NCBI RefSeq assembly: GCF_000007345.1 | Contig: NC_003552.1 | Coordinates: 5,642,001 to 5,706,000 of the forward strand | Length of the DNA stretch: 64,000 nucleotides | Reading direction: 5' to 3' | DNA from: Methanosarcina acetivorans C2A | GTDB lineage: Archaea > Halobacteriota > Methanosarcinia > Methanosarcinales > Methanosarcinaceae | Part shown: positions 18,489 to 27,794 of the stretch, in pieces | How positions within the stretch are numbered: position 1 is the first letter of the stretch | Layout: each line of letters begins with the position of its first letter | Notes under the pieces: model-generated | The model's input: the letters and a program-made list of their open reading frames with translations, nothing else | Database searches by the model: none | Told to the model about the DNA's origin: nothing | Position numbers and translations under genes: made by a program

Positions 18489-21400
18489 TCATATCATTGC
18501 AAACATATCCACGACATCATCAAAATCGATCCTCCCGTTTCCGTTGAAGTCGAAGTACTCCACCGGCATGTTTTCCTCTATCCAGTCCATGTTGTGGAAA
18601 TAAGCTACTATGTCTACGAAACTGAACTCTCCATTTCCGGTGAGGTCTTCATAGAGTCCGTCTCCATCGAGATCTTTAGGAGCATATTCCTGATCAGGAA
18701 GGAGAGACAGAATGGTCACTTCAATTGTCCCTGTTAGGAGAGCTGGTTCGATGGAGTCTCCTGAATCGTCCTCCAGACGTTTAACTCCTATCGAAATATT
18801 TGCAGATCCTTTCTCCTTTCCAGAAACCGTGAGAGTAGCTAGCACAACTTCTCCTTCTTCTTCCTTAATGGAATCTTCCAGGTCAACGGTCTTCATGTAG
18901 ATCGAAGTCCCTGGCAGGGTAGAGTTCTCAGTAATCAGAGCCCAGGTCGGGTACTCTATACCAACTATCTCGGCAACAGCCGGGTCATCAATAGCAACGG
19001 TCAGGTTGTAGCCTGAAAGGCCTGCAGGGAAATTACTGGCAACGAGACTTATTTCAGTAGATTCGTTTTCTGCAACTGAGGAACTTTCAGGGTCAAAATA
19101 GAGAGTAACGGTTGACCCGGAAATCTCGGAAACTTCTATGTAATCTGTTTTTAACTCAAAGTCAGAACCAGCGTCATTTTCCACAGTCAGATTTACGGTG
19201 TAACTTCCGGCTGAAGCATACGTGTGCACTGGATTCTGTTCCGTTGAGTTTGTTCCATCCCCAAAGTCCCAGAGCCACGAAGTGGGGGAACCTGTGGATT
19301 GATCAGTGAAGTTAACTGTGAGAGGAGCACTACCACTCGTTACATCAGCAGTGAAAGCAGCAACGGGTTCAGGTTCAGGTGTTGAGGGCTCCAATACAGT
19401 GATATAATCAGTCTTCACCTCGAAATCTGTCCCAGCTGAATTTGTGACCGTGAGGTTCGTGGTGTAGTTTCCTGCTACAGAATAAGTATGCACGGGGTTC
19501 TGCTCAGTTGAGTTAGCTCCATCCCCAAAGTCCCAGAACCACGAAGTGGGGGAACCTGTGGACTGGTCGGTGAAATTCACTGTCAGTGGGGCTGTGCCGG
19601 AGGTCGGATCTGCAGTGAAATTCGAGACCGGGGCAACATCACGGAATGCGTAGACCGTATATCCTTTTCCAAAGTAGAGGGTTCCGTCCGAAGCAATCGC
19701 CGGCGATGCATAATTGTAATTACCGTCGGCATAACTCCACTTGACGGTACCATCAGGATTGAATGCGTAGAGTGTTTTACTCCCATAATTATCGATATAG
19801 ATGGTTCCATCAGAACCGATGGTCGGAGTGGTTTGACCAAAAGATCCCGCTTTGGAACTCCATTTAAGGGTACCGTCGGGGTACAATGCGTAGAAATACT
19901 GGTTATTGGATCCAAAGTAGATGGTACCGTCCGACCCGATAGCCGGCGAGGATTTTATAGCTTGAGATGCTGAAGTACCTACGGAGTATGTCCATTTGAG
20001 GGTACCGTCGGGGTTTAGTGCATACAAATTCGCGTTATTGCATCCAAAGTAAATGGTACCATCCGATGCGATTGCCGGTGTGTCATAAATATAATTATTA
20101 GGAGCAGGGATGGAATAGGTCCATTTAAGGGTACCGTCGGCATTAATTGCGGAGAGAGCGCCCCCATAGGTTCCAAGATAAATGGTACCGTCCGACCCGA
20201 TCGCAGGGGAGAAATAGTTATATCCACCATAACTTACAGCGGAATTCCACTTCAGGGTGCCGTCTGGTTTGAGTGCAAAAAGGTTAGTACTCGTTGCGAA
20301 ATAAATAGTACCGTCTGATGCGATTGCCGGAGAAGATATGACAGATTTCGTTCCGACAGGGTAACTCCATTTGATACTGCCGTCGGGATTTATCGCATAG
20401 ACTATTTTATCATTACCTCCGGCATAGATGGTCCCGTCCGATGCGATTGCCGGGGTCGGGAAGCTTTTAGTGCCAATGGAGGTACCCCATTTGAGGGTAC
20501 CATTGGGGTTGATGGCATAGAGAGTTCCGCTCCTATCCCCGATATACATGGTACCATCCGACCCTATTACTGCCCCTTGACCGAGTCTCATTTCGCCTGT
20601 TGTGGTGTAGGTCCATACGACGTTTGCGGTCTGTGGCCCGGTATACGGGGACTGACCGGTGTTTCCGAGATCGTAGTGGAATTTCGGCCACGCCGTATCC
20701 GCAAGACCGCCTTTCCCTGCCTCCGCAGTCACCGTGATATAGGCCGTCTTCAACTCGGAGTCACTTCCTCCACTGTTTGTCGCGGTGAAGGAAACGGTGT
20801 AGTTTCCAGCCGAGGTATATGTGTGAATCGGGTTCTGATCTGTCGAGTTAACGCCGTCCCCGAAGTCCCAGAGCCACTCTGTCGGCATGTTGGTGGACGT
20901 GTCGGTAAAGGTTACGGTTAATGGTGCACCTCCGCTTGTTGGTGTTGCTGTGAAGTTGGCGACAGGCGGGATATAGGCGGTGATATAATCCGTTTTTTCC
21001 TCGCTGTCATTTCCGGCTGCGTTGGCAGTTGTGAGTTTGACAGTGTATTTTCCTGCGGTGATGTAGGTGTGCGCAGGGTTTTGCTCGGTGCTGTTAGTCC
21101 CATCTCCAAAGTCCCAGAACCACTCCGCCGGTAAATTGGCTGACTGGTCAGTGAACTGCACGGTGAACGGTGCGGCACCGCTGGTATTGTCGGCTGTAAA
21201 GGCGGCAACCGGTGTAATTACCTCAACTGTGATGTAATCTGTCTTTACCTCGGAATCGCTCCCTTCTGCATTGGTGACCGTGAGGCTGACCGTATGATTG
21301 CCGACTGAAGTGTAGGTATGAGAGGGGTTCTGGCTTGTGGAATTCTCACCATCCCCAAAGTCCCAGAACCATGAGGTAGGGGAGTTAGTGGACTGGTCAG

Positions 21401-22559
21401 TGAAGTTGACCGTGAGAGGGATCGAGCCGGAAGTCGGCACTGCCGTGAAATTCGCGACCGGGACTTCTACCGAAGCTGAACCGACAAGGACCGTCAGCTC
21501 GTTGTTGGTCTCTTCGGATTCCACCACAGAATTATCAGGATCCACAACCACGGTCAATGAGTAGCTATCCTTGCCGCCTTCAGGTGTCCATTGCAGGTCG
21601 ACAGTGGTGCTGCCGCCAGCTGCAATCCCGGAAACATCCTGCGTATCCACGACAGTCCCGTCCGCAATTAGCGAGACATTAAAAGAGGGTGAATCCTTGT
21701 CTGTGTTTTCGATGGTTGCGGTCATGGTATTGACGGTGCCGGGGGTCACATATGAAGGGGTGAGGCTTGTCGGCACCAGGTCAGGGATTTTGTATGTTAT
21801 TGATAGGCCATGCAATACCGCGGAAGTGTAGTCACCGTCTCCCACTACCTTGATAGTCTGGTTCTCTGCCGTAAGGGAGTCCTTTACATTGTCCCACCTG
21901 ATATAGTTGAAATAGGCGCCACTTACCGAATCGACAGCCCCGGAAAGTGATTCTCCGTTTAGAGACTCGCTACTGTATCCTGTTAGGATGGTTGAGTAAA
22001 GGCTTGCACTGTCGACGTCGTCGAGATCTATGTTAGTGTCGTTGAAATACGTTGTTGAACTACCATAACCAATCACCCAGTCAAGACCCTCCGCAATCCA
22101 GTATTCCACCTCAGGTTTGTTCTCATTCTCCAGTACGACTACAAGGGTGCTGCCGTACTGTCTTCCATCGCCCCAGTGCGAAGAATCAATTGTTGCAGTA
22201 TTTGTTTCTCCTGGTTGCACATAGTCTGTGACATTGAAGGGTATCCATGTTACACCCATACCGGAAATATAATAAGACGGGTTAGTCTCGAATGCATGCC
22301 CGTTGAATGTGGCGGATATTGAACTGGGGGTACCGCTGGCCCATACTCCTACATAATACCGCGCGAAAACAACTGTTCCGTTCGGCACATCAAAGCTGTT
22401 TGTAGAGTAATGGGAATCCCAGTTTGCGGTGGATGCTACGTACATCTCACCCTGCACTCTGTCGTGAGCTACTGTGGGTAAAGCCGAAGCTGTCCCGACA
22501 AAAAACAGGATTAACAGTAGAGGGAATATATAGACAGCATATTTTGATCTAATGTTCAT
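18489..22559 (-). CDS. Secreted PKD/DUF3344 protein with PQQ-like beta-propeller
   Basis: About 1,356 residues, paralog of the larger protein upstream. Signal peptide (YAVYIFPLLLILFFVGTASA), DUF3344 (~25-270), CARDB-like domain (~272-370) and three PKD domains. A beta-propeller of PQQ-like repeats (~624-970) follows: units of about 38-45 residues with AIASDGTIY...ALNPDGTLKWTYS. Two more PKDs, a cohesin-like domain and a dockerin-like EF-hand pair complete it. The last ~230 residues are nearly identical to the larger protein. The DUF2341 blocks of the larger protein are replaced here by the propeller. Start: adjacent GTG and ATG codons at 22562 and 22559. Probably a cell-surface or matrix protein; the propeller could bind a ligand or partner. 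Confidence 0.9.
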   Translation of the reverse strand: MNIRSKYAVYIFPLLLILFFVGTASALPTVAHDRVQGEMYVASTANWDSHYSTNSFDVPNGTVVFARYYVGVWASGTPSSISATFNGHAFETNPSYYISGMGVTWIPFNVTDYVQPGETNTATIDSSHWGDGRQYGSTLVVVLENENKPEVEYWIAEGLDWVIGYGSSTTYFNDTNIDLDDVDSASLYSTILTGYSSESLNGESLSGAVDSVSGAYFNYIRWDNVKDSLTAENQTIKVVGDGDYTSAVLHGLSITYKIPDLVPTSLTPSYVTPGTVNTMTATIENTDKDSPSFNVSLIADGTVVDTQDVSGIAAGGSTTVDLQWTPEGGKDSYSLTVVVDPDNSVVESEETNNELTVLVGSASVEVPVANFTAVPTSGSIPLTVNFTDQSTNSPTSWFWDFGDGENSTSQNPSHTYTSVGNHTVSLTVTNAEGSDSEVKTDYITVEVITPVAAFTADNTSGAAPFTVQFTDQSANLPAEWFWDFGDGTNSTEQNPAHTYITAGKYTVKLTTANAAGNDSEEKTDYITAYIPPVANFTATPTSGGAPLTVTFTDTSTNMPTEWLWDFGDGVNSTDQNPIHTYTSAGNYTVSFTATNSGGSDSELKTAYITVTAEAGKGGLADTAWPKFHYDLGNTGQSPYTGPQTANVVWTYTTTGEMRLGQGAVIGSDGTMYIGDRSGTLYAINPNGTLKWGTSIGTKSFPTPAIASDGTIYAGGNDKIVYAINPDGSIKWSYPVGTKSVISSPAIASDGTIYFATSTNLFALKPDGTLKWNSAVSYGGYNYFSPAIGSDGTIYLGTYGGALSAINADGTLKWTYSIPAPNNYIYDTPAIASDGTIYFGCNNANLYALNPDGTLKWTYSVGTSASQAIKSSPAIGSDGTIYFGSNNQYFYALYPDGTLKWSSKAGSFGQTTPTIGSDGTIYIDNYGSKTLYAFNPDGTVKWSYADGNYNYASPAIASDGTLYFGKGYTVYAFRDVAPVSNFTADPTSGTAPLTVNFTDQSTGSPTSWFWDFGDGANSTEQNPVHTYSVAGNYTTNLTVTNSAGTDFEVKTDYITVLEPSTPEPEPVAAFTADVTSGSAPLTVNFTDQSTGSPTSWLWDFGDGTNSTEQNPVHTYASAGSYTVNLTVENDAGSDFELKTDYIEVSEISGSTVTLYFDPESSSVAENESTEISLVASNFPAGLSGYNLTVAIDDPAVAEIVGIEYPTWALITENSTLPGTSIYMKTVDLEDSIKEEEGEVVLATLTVSGKEKGSANISIGVKRLEDDSGDSIEPALLTGTIEVTILSLLPDQEYAPKDLDGDGLYEDLTGNGEFSFVDIVAYFHNMDWIEENMPVEYFDFNGNGRIDFDDVVDMFAMI

Positions 22560-22562
22560 CAC

Positions 22563-23195
22563 CTTGTTTTCATCATATTTAAAGGAAAAGAGGCAGCCGG
22601 ATAAGGTTGCCTTGGAAAGAAAGGAGTGTTTTTTCTTGTTTCCAAAGCCTGCATAATCTTAGGAACTCACAGAGTTGCCTGTGCACTTATACCGTCGTTT
22701 GCTGGGGTCTGTAACTCTGTTAAGCCAGATCCGGTTCTAGGAATACCTCTGCCGATTAGCTGGACGGCTTTGACTGCATATTCATAGTGTAGACCACGAA
22801 TAAGGCTCAATTAATGGGAGCTCAAAGCAATGGGGTATTGAAGTACGGATAGTCTTTCTGATCAAGGGACCAGTAAAATGGGAAACCATAAGGTATGGCT
22901 CCTTGGAATCAGGTTGTACTATTGAATCAGGTGATTTCGAAGTCTATGCGATAGTAAGTTGGTATCAGTGCAGTAATAGCCGAAATCGGCTGCGCAGAAG
23001 TTATTTTACGCAGGCGAATTATACGAATGCGAGCTCATAAATATTCAACAATTACCCGATTTTTTTCGAGATCACCTCCTTAACAGAAAAAATCTAACTT
23101 TTGATATTTTTTAGAGGGTCTGACTTGTAAGAGGGTCTGTTTATTTTGAAACAGATCATCAGAAAAAAATGTATGAACACGACATATTTAAATTA
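22563..23195 (-). ncRNA. Conserved ~630-nt untranslated leader of PKD gene 2
   Basis: Homologous over its whole length to 17470-18100. Shared blocks include GGAGTGTTTTTTCTTGTTTCC, GCATAATCTTAGGAACTC, TAGCTGGACGGCTTTGACTG and GTAAGTTGGTATCAGTGCAG. Hairpins are kept: AACTC-ACA-GAGTT near 22660-22673, one at 22592-22611 before the start codon, and the stem near the 5' end (about 23134-23157). In the last stem a C-G pair of the other leader is replaced by U-A. No reading frame is present. Confidence 0.6.
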
Positions 23196-23310
23196 ATTTA
23201 AAAAATAAGAATAGTATCAATTTATATATGCGATTATTAACACTAATGAATTGATTTGTAACACCGCCATCATAATACCCTTTTTCAGAAACACAAGTTA
23301 TTATTATAAA
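23196..23310 (-). promoter_or_regulatory. Promoter region of PKD gene 2
   Basis: The minus strand carries GTTAATAATCGCATATATAAA with a TATA box at about 23221-23230, which predicts a start near 23196. It matches the promoter of the first PKD gene base for base around the TATA box. The remaining gap (23311-23775) is AT-rich; a 69-codon plus-strand frame at 23251-23460 overlaps the promoter and has no recognisable motif. I see no gene there. Confidence 0.55.
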
Positions 23311-23775
23311 GAGAGCTCATCCCAAAACCAATTTTATTTCCATATCAATAAGAATTTAAGAACTTTTTTCCTGATCAGTAGATCGATTGATTATTCCAAA
23401 TTCAAGATTTTGGGGCTAATTCTGAGTTTTAGGATCAGCTCAGAGTTTAACTCATATTAGAGGCAGTCTTAAATTCAAACCATTTCTGCGTCTGGAGAAT
23501 GAACATTGTTGATTTTAGCCCACTTTCCACAGTATTTTACCTGGTAGCATTTTTGGAACCGAGTTAAGTAATTTTAACTATCAATGTCTTGATGAAAATT
23601 GACTGACATCGTTTTTGGTCTCTAAGTATCCAACGTAGCTACTTTTACCTCACGCATAAAAGTCCAATAAATCGACGTAAGACTAAAAATAGATAGCAGG
23701 AAAAAATTGTGAAATATGAAATTTAACTGCGGAAACTGGGCTGATCACTAACGAGGTTAATGATCAATGACCGGA

Positions 23776-24345
23776 TTAATACCGGTCACAGACCTCAAAG
23801 AAGTTCGTCAGCAGCTCATCTCCCTTCTTTGTGTGGGAAACTTCAGGGTGCCACTGAACTCCATAAATCGGTTTTGTGGGGTGGCGCATGGCTTCAATCT
23901 CGCAGATATCCGAACGGGCAAGGTGGATAAAGCCTTCAGGAAGAATAGCAACCTCATCGGCATGGGAAGCCCATACGGTTATTTTTGGGCCAAGCCCCCT
24001 GAGTATGTCGTCTTCTTCGATGACTTCGATTTCAATCTCGGCGTATCCGCCTTTTTTCCCTGAGTGTACATGCCCCCCGTAAGCAAGGGCAATTGCCTGG
24101 TGTCCGAGGCAGATTCCGAGAATAGGGATATCGATTTCCCGGACATAATCAAAACAGAGGCCTGCCCTTTCCATCTCCGGGCCTCCGCTCAGGATCAGGC
24201 CATCAGGCTCTTCTGCCAGGATATCCTCTATAGGGGTTACATTGGGAATAATCTTTGTATCCATGTCAAGATCCCGGACAGCCCTGTGAATAAGGTGGCA
24301 GAATTGTCCGTAATTATTAACAACAAGGATTTTTAATTCTCTCAT
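23776..24345 (-). CDS. guaAA: GMP synthase, glutamine amidotransferase subunit
   Basis: Glutaminase subunit of archaeal two-subunit GMP synthetase, 189 residues, full length for the family. It supplies ammonia from glutamine to the ATP-pyrophosphatase subunit (guaAB, not in this window) for XMP to GMP. Class I amidotransferase catalytic triad: Cys79 in GICLGHQ, and His166 and Glu168 in GVQWHPE. The oxyanion strand LILSGGP is at 50-56. GGAAGG lies 4 nt before the ATG. It is a single gene, on the opposite strand from the aro cluster that follows. Confidence 0.93.
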   Translation of the reverse strand: MRELKILVVNNYGQFCHLIHRAVRDLDMDTKIIPNVTPIEDILAEEPDGLILSGGPEMERAGLCFDYVREIDIPILGICLGHQAIALAYGGHVHSGKKGGYAEIEIEVIEEDDILRGLGPKITVWASHADEVAILPEGFIHLARSDICEIEAMRHPTKPIYGVQWHPEVSHTKKGDELLTNFFEVCDRY

Positions 24346-24624
24346 AGTTCCTTCCGTTCCTGTTTATAGATATGAAATGCTTCTTTGCTGCAAACTTATT
24401 CTATTAGCCCATGTTATCCTATTTTAATTCTTTTATCTTCCTGGTTTTGCTTCAGCTCCTTTTTACTCTTCAAATCACAGTTTCCGGACTCCGGAGCTAG
24501 TGTTCATGCATCTACTTCAAAAAAAAGATTCTGTGTCAGGGCAACAATCCCAGAATTGGGATAAGGAATATTCATCGAACCCCAACTGTCAAAAAAGAGA
24601 AAACTTTAAGAACTGAACAATCTA

Positions 24625-24638
24625 GTACATAGATGTAC
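24625..24638. promoter_or_regulatory. 14-bp palindrome upstream of aro cluster
   Basis: GTACATAGATGTAC is a perfect inverted repeat in the guaAA-aro intergenic region, about 125 bp before the aro TATA box. It contains TGTACA, which also appears in the leuA promoter palindrome. It could be a regulator site or chance. Confidence 0.35.
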
Positions 24639-24748
24639 ATATTAGTTCAATGCATACATAATTAGTCCATAATTTATCATCTGAATCAGTAATTGCCATC
24701 AAATCCGTAGTAGCTGGAAAAATGAACACGGATCAGGGCTTGAATAAG

Positions 24749-24793
24749 TTTAAATACAAGTAGCGTGCTAGTATGTGACACACTAGCACGCTA
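24749..24793 (+). promoter_or_regulatory. aro promoter with 33-bp operator-like palindrome
   Basis: A TATA box (TTTAAATA, 24749-24756) is followed by a palindrome at 24761-24793. Arms TAGCGTGCTAGT and ACTAGCACGCTA pair perfectly (12 bp). Inside, TGT and ACA pair again around a central G, leaving only one mismatched pair. The expected transcription start, about 25 bp past the TATA box, falls at the palindrome centre. This is the layout of a repressor operator, though an RNA hairpin at the mRNA start is possible. The rest of 24346-24858 shows no gene. Confidence 0.65.
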
Positions 24794-24858
24794 GAAAAGA
24801 TAAATCATACAATTAATAAAAAATCACTGATGTAGTAAACCAATTCAGGGGAATCACG

Positions 24859-25656
24859 ATGTCAGAAATTGGAAAGAAAATCCGCATAGAAAGGCTGATG
24901 AATCGGGAGAGCAGAAACATGGTCATCATTCCCATGGACCATGGGATCTCCGACGGACCTATTGAAGGGCTGATCAATATTACCGACACAGTTAATAGGG
25001 TTGCCGAAGGAGGAGCAAACGCAGTTCTCATGCAGAAAGGCATGGTCAAGTACGGGCACAGAGGATACGGCCATGATATAGGGCTTATTGTGCACATCAG
25101 TGCCTCTTCCGTTCTGAGCCCTGACCCCAATGCCAAAGTACAGGTCTGTACCGTTGAAGAAGTGATAAAAATGGGAGCTGACGCAGTTTCGATGCACATC
25201 AACGTTGGTTCCAATACCGAAGCCGACCAGCTCGAAATGCTCGGAAAAATCTCCAGGGACTGTACGGAATGGGGCATGCCTCTTCTTGCTATGATGTACC
25301 CCAGAGGCAAAAAGATCACAAACCCCCACGACCCTGTAAATGTGGCACATGCTGCAAGGATTGGAGCCGAACTCGGAGCTGACGTTGTAAAAACCGTCTA
25401 CACCGGAGATCCCGACAGTTTCCGAGACGTGGTAAGGGGCTGCCCAGTACCTGTAGTAATTGCAGGCGGGCCGAAGACCTCAACCGACATGGAACTTCTG
25501 GAAATGATTGACGGGGCAATAGAAGCCGGAGCAAGAGGAGCTGCAATAGGAAGAAACGTATTCCAGCACCGGGACCCTGTAAGGCTGACCCGGGCTATCT
25601 GTGAAATCGTGCACCACAGAAGACCTGTGGAAGAAGCGCTTGAGCAGTTAAAGTAA
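24859..25656 (+). CDS. aroA': 2-amino-3,7-dideoxy-D-threo-hept-6-ulosonate synthase
   Basis: First enzyme of the archaeal DKFP shikimate route. It condenses an aspartate-semialdehyde-derived unit with 6-deoxy-5-ketofructose 1-phosphate in place of DAHP synthase. 265 residues, class I aldolase TIM barrel. The expected catalytic residues are visible: Asp27 (PMDHG), Tyr147 (MMYPRG) and the Schiff-base Lys178 (DVVKTVYTG). These align at a constant offset with those I recall for the M. jannaschii enzyme MJ0400. The phosphate loop GGPKTS lies near 198. First gene of the cluster; the DHQ synthase II gene follows after 107 nt. Confidence 0.9.
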   Translation: MSEIGKKIRIERLMNRESRNMVIIPMDHGISDGPIEGLINITDTVNRVAEGGANAVLMQKGMVKYGHRGYGHDIGLIVHISASSVLSPDPNAKVQVCTVEEVIKMGADAVSMHINVGSNTEADQLEMLGKISRDCTEWGMPLLAMMYPRGKKITNPHDPVNVAHAARIGAELGADVVKTVYTGDPDSFRDVVRGCPVPVVIAGGPKTSTDMELLEMIDGAIEAGARGAAIGRNVFQHRDPVRLTRAICEIVHHRRPVEEALEQLK

Positions 25657-25763
25657 CAAGAATATTGAAAGCAAAATTAAGCCCTAGGTAAAAAACAAAA
25701 AACGAAAATACCGGATTAATAACCGGAGTAAAATACAGAATTTACGAACGGGGTTGAAAGCCT

Positions 25764-26906
25764 TTGAAAAAGAAAAGCGTCTGGATAAAAGCCGATGAAG
25801 GCGGATGGGAAGAACAGAAAGATAGGATCACTACAGGCCTGGAATCCGGAGCCGACTGTGTACTGGTAAACCCGGGAGATGTGGAAAAGGTCCGTGAACT
25901 GGGAAATATTACGGTAGCAGCCTTTGCCCGTGACAACAAGTCCAGAGCTGACATCGTGGTCGTGGGAAAGAGAGGAGAAGGTGACGGGACAAAACCCCTG
26001 CCTCAGGAAATTCCGGGTTCTTTTGATATAAACGCAGCAACCCTGCTCATGGACAAAGGTGTAACCGTAGGCGGATACGTGGTCATAAAGGACAAGCACT
26101 ATGAACACTTCGCAGCCGAAATGGGAAAAATCTGCGATTATCTGCTGGTTACAGGCACGGACTGGAAAGTTATCCCTCTCGAGAACCTGATAGCTGACCT
26201 CCAGCACCAGAAAGTAAAGATCATTTTCGGGGTAAAAAGCGCAGAGGAAGCAAGACTTGCCTTCCAGACCCTTGAAGCCGGAGCTGACGGAGTCCTTCTT
26301 GACAGCGGAAATCCCCAGGAAATAAAAGATACGATCAAAGCTGCAAGAGAACTGGAAAGCGAAAGTGCCGAACTTGAAGCTGCGGTTGTAACCAGGGTAG
26401 AGCCCCTCGGAATGGGAGACCGGGTCTGTGTGGACACTTGCAACCTCATGCAGCGCGGAGAAGGCATGCTAATAGGTTCGCAGGCAAGCGGGATGTTCCT
26501 GGTAAACTCGGAATCCGATGACAGCCCTTATGTGGCAGCCCGCCCCTTCAGGGTAAATGCAGGTGCGGTTCACTCTTACATCAAAATAGGGGAGAAAACC
26601 CGCTATCTTTCGGAACTCCGGGCAGGAGATCCCGTAACCATCGTAGACTCAAAAGGAAAACAGCGGGAAGGCATAGTTGGCAGGGTCAAGATAGAAAGCC
26701 GCCCCCTGATGCTGATAGAAGCAAAAGCCAGAGACAGGACTTTAACGGCAATCCTGCAAAATGCCGAAACTATCAAACTTGTAGGAAAAGACGGAACCCC
26801 GATCTCGGTTGCAAAACTCGAGAAAGGAGACGAAGTCCTGGTCCGCCTCGAGGAAGGAGCCAGGCATTTCGGCAAAAAAATCGAAGAGACGATTATAGAG
26901 AAGTGA
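25764..26906 (+). CDS. aroB': 3-dehydroquinate synthase II
   Basis: Second enzyme of the archaeal route. It performs NAD-dependent oxidative deamination and cyclisation of the heptulosonate to 3-dehydroquinate. 380 residues, the family's usual size. Recognisable blocks: MKKKSVWIKADEGGWEEQ at the N-terminus, the C-terminal core ESAELEAAVVTRVEPLGMGD, VCVDTCNLMQRGEGMLIGSQ and the substrate segment RPFRVNAGAVHSYI. It starts with TTG at 25764; no ATG gives the conserved N-terminus. It is unrelated to bacterial AroB. It lies directly downstream of its pathway partner. Confidence 0.92.
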   Translation: MKKKSVWIKADEGGWEEQKDRITTGLESGADCVLVNPGDVEKVRELGNITVAAFARDNKSRADIVVVGKRGEGDGTKPLPQEIPGSFDINAATLLMDKGVTVGGYVVIKDKHYEHFAAEMGKICDYLLVTGTDWKVIPLENLIADLQHQKVKIIFGVKSAEEARLAFQTLEAGADGVLLDSGNPQEIKDTIKAARELESESAELEAAVVTRVEPLGMGDRVCVDTCNLMQRGEGMLIGSQASGMFLVNSESDDSPYVAARPFRVNAGAVHSYIKIGEKTRYLSELRAGDPVTIVDSKGKQREGIVGRVKIESRPLMLIEAKARDRTLTAILQNAETIKLVGKDGTPISVAKLEKGDEVLVRLEEGARHFGKKIEETIIEK

Positions 26907-27065
26907 ACCTGGGAGAAACGAACCAGGGAGAAACGAATAACAGCCTGTTCGTAACCAGATTCATAAGCAGATCCATAAACAAATCCATAAACAGATGCCA
27001 ACAGATCCGATCAATCAGATCATAGACAGGTTCATAGCCAGATTCCTTAAGTCCCGGAGCAAGCA
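26907..27065. repeat. Short imperfect repeats between DHQ synthase II and aroD
   Basis: The 159-nt gap holds imperfect repeats: GGGAGAAACGAA twice, and variants of CAGATCCATAAAC several times. No frame or promoter stands out. The aro genes on both sides are probably one transcription unit. Confidence 0.45.
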
Positions 27066-27794
27066 ATGACGCAAATAGGCCCTTTTGACCTTGAAAAAAA
27101 AGCTGCAGTTGTTGCAGTAATCCTTGAAAAGCCTCTTGAAACTTCAAAAAAGGCAGCCGAAAAAGGGGCTGACATCCTCGAAGTCCGGCTGGATTTGCTG
27201 GGGATAAGGAACCCAGAAAGTGCTGCAAAAATAATCAGGGAAATTAAATCCGAAACCGGGCTTCCCGTACTCGTTACCAACCGTTCCGTGGCAGAAGGAG
27301 GAAAGTGGGAAGGGAAAGAGGTAGACCGAACAGAGCTTCTGGTAGCCCTCCTTTCCCTTAAAGACGGACCTGATGCTGTCGATATTGAACTCTCTGCCAG
27401 CAGGGAAGATAGAGATAAAGTTATAAAAGCGGCTAAAGCTCACGGAAAAACCGTAATAATTTCTTCCCACGACTTTTCGAAAACTCCTTCTCCACAGGAA
27501 ATGACGGCAACTCTTGCAGAAATGTTTCTTGCCGAGGCGGATATTGCCAAAATTGCGGTGATGCCCGGGTCAATGGAAGATGTCCTTAACCTGCTGAAAG
27601 TTACGCTGGAATTCAAAAATACAGGGAAAACCGTATGCACCATTGCAATGGGCAAGCCGGGAAAACACACGCGAGTGGTTGCCCCTCTTTACGGTTCTGT
27701 CCTGACATACGCATCGATAGAAAGCAATGCAGTGGCAGCCCCGGGTCAGCTTCCGGTAGATGAAGTAAAGAAGATAATGGAAATGTTAAAATGA
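27066..27794 (+). CDS. aroD: 3-dehydroquinate dehydratase, type I
   Basis: Removes water from 3-dehydroquinate to give 3-dehydroshikimate. 242 residues, type I class. The N-terminal strand and Glu/Arg pair ILEVRLDLLG fit the substrate site. Catalytic His135 is in IISSHDFSKTP and the Schiff-base Lys162 in DIAKIAVMPGS; the C-terminal loop is AAPGQLPV. The stop overlaps the aroE start (ATGA), so translation is likely coupled. Confidence 0.95.
   Translation: MTQIGPFDLEKKAAVVAVILEKPLETSKKAAEKGADILEVRLDLLGIRNPESAAKIIREIKSETGLPVLVTNRSVAEGGKWEGKEVDRTELLVALLSLKDGPDAVDIELSASREDRDKVIKAAKAHGKTVIISSHDFSKTPSPQEMTATLAEMFLAEADIAKIAVMPGSMEDVLNLLKVTLEFKNTGKTVCTIAMGKPGKHTRVVAPLYGSVLTYASIESNAVAAPGQLPVDEVKKIMEMLK

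Noticed and set aside
23251-23460. 69-codon plus-strand frame
   Set aside because: Overlaps the mirrored promoter of a PKD gene and has no recognisable motif.
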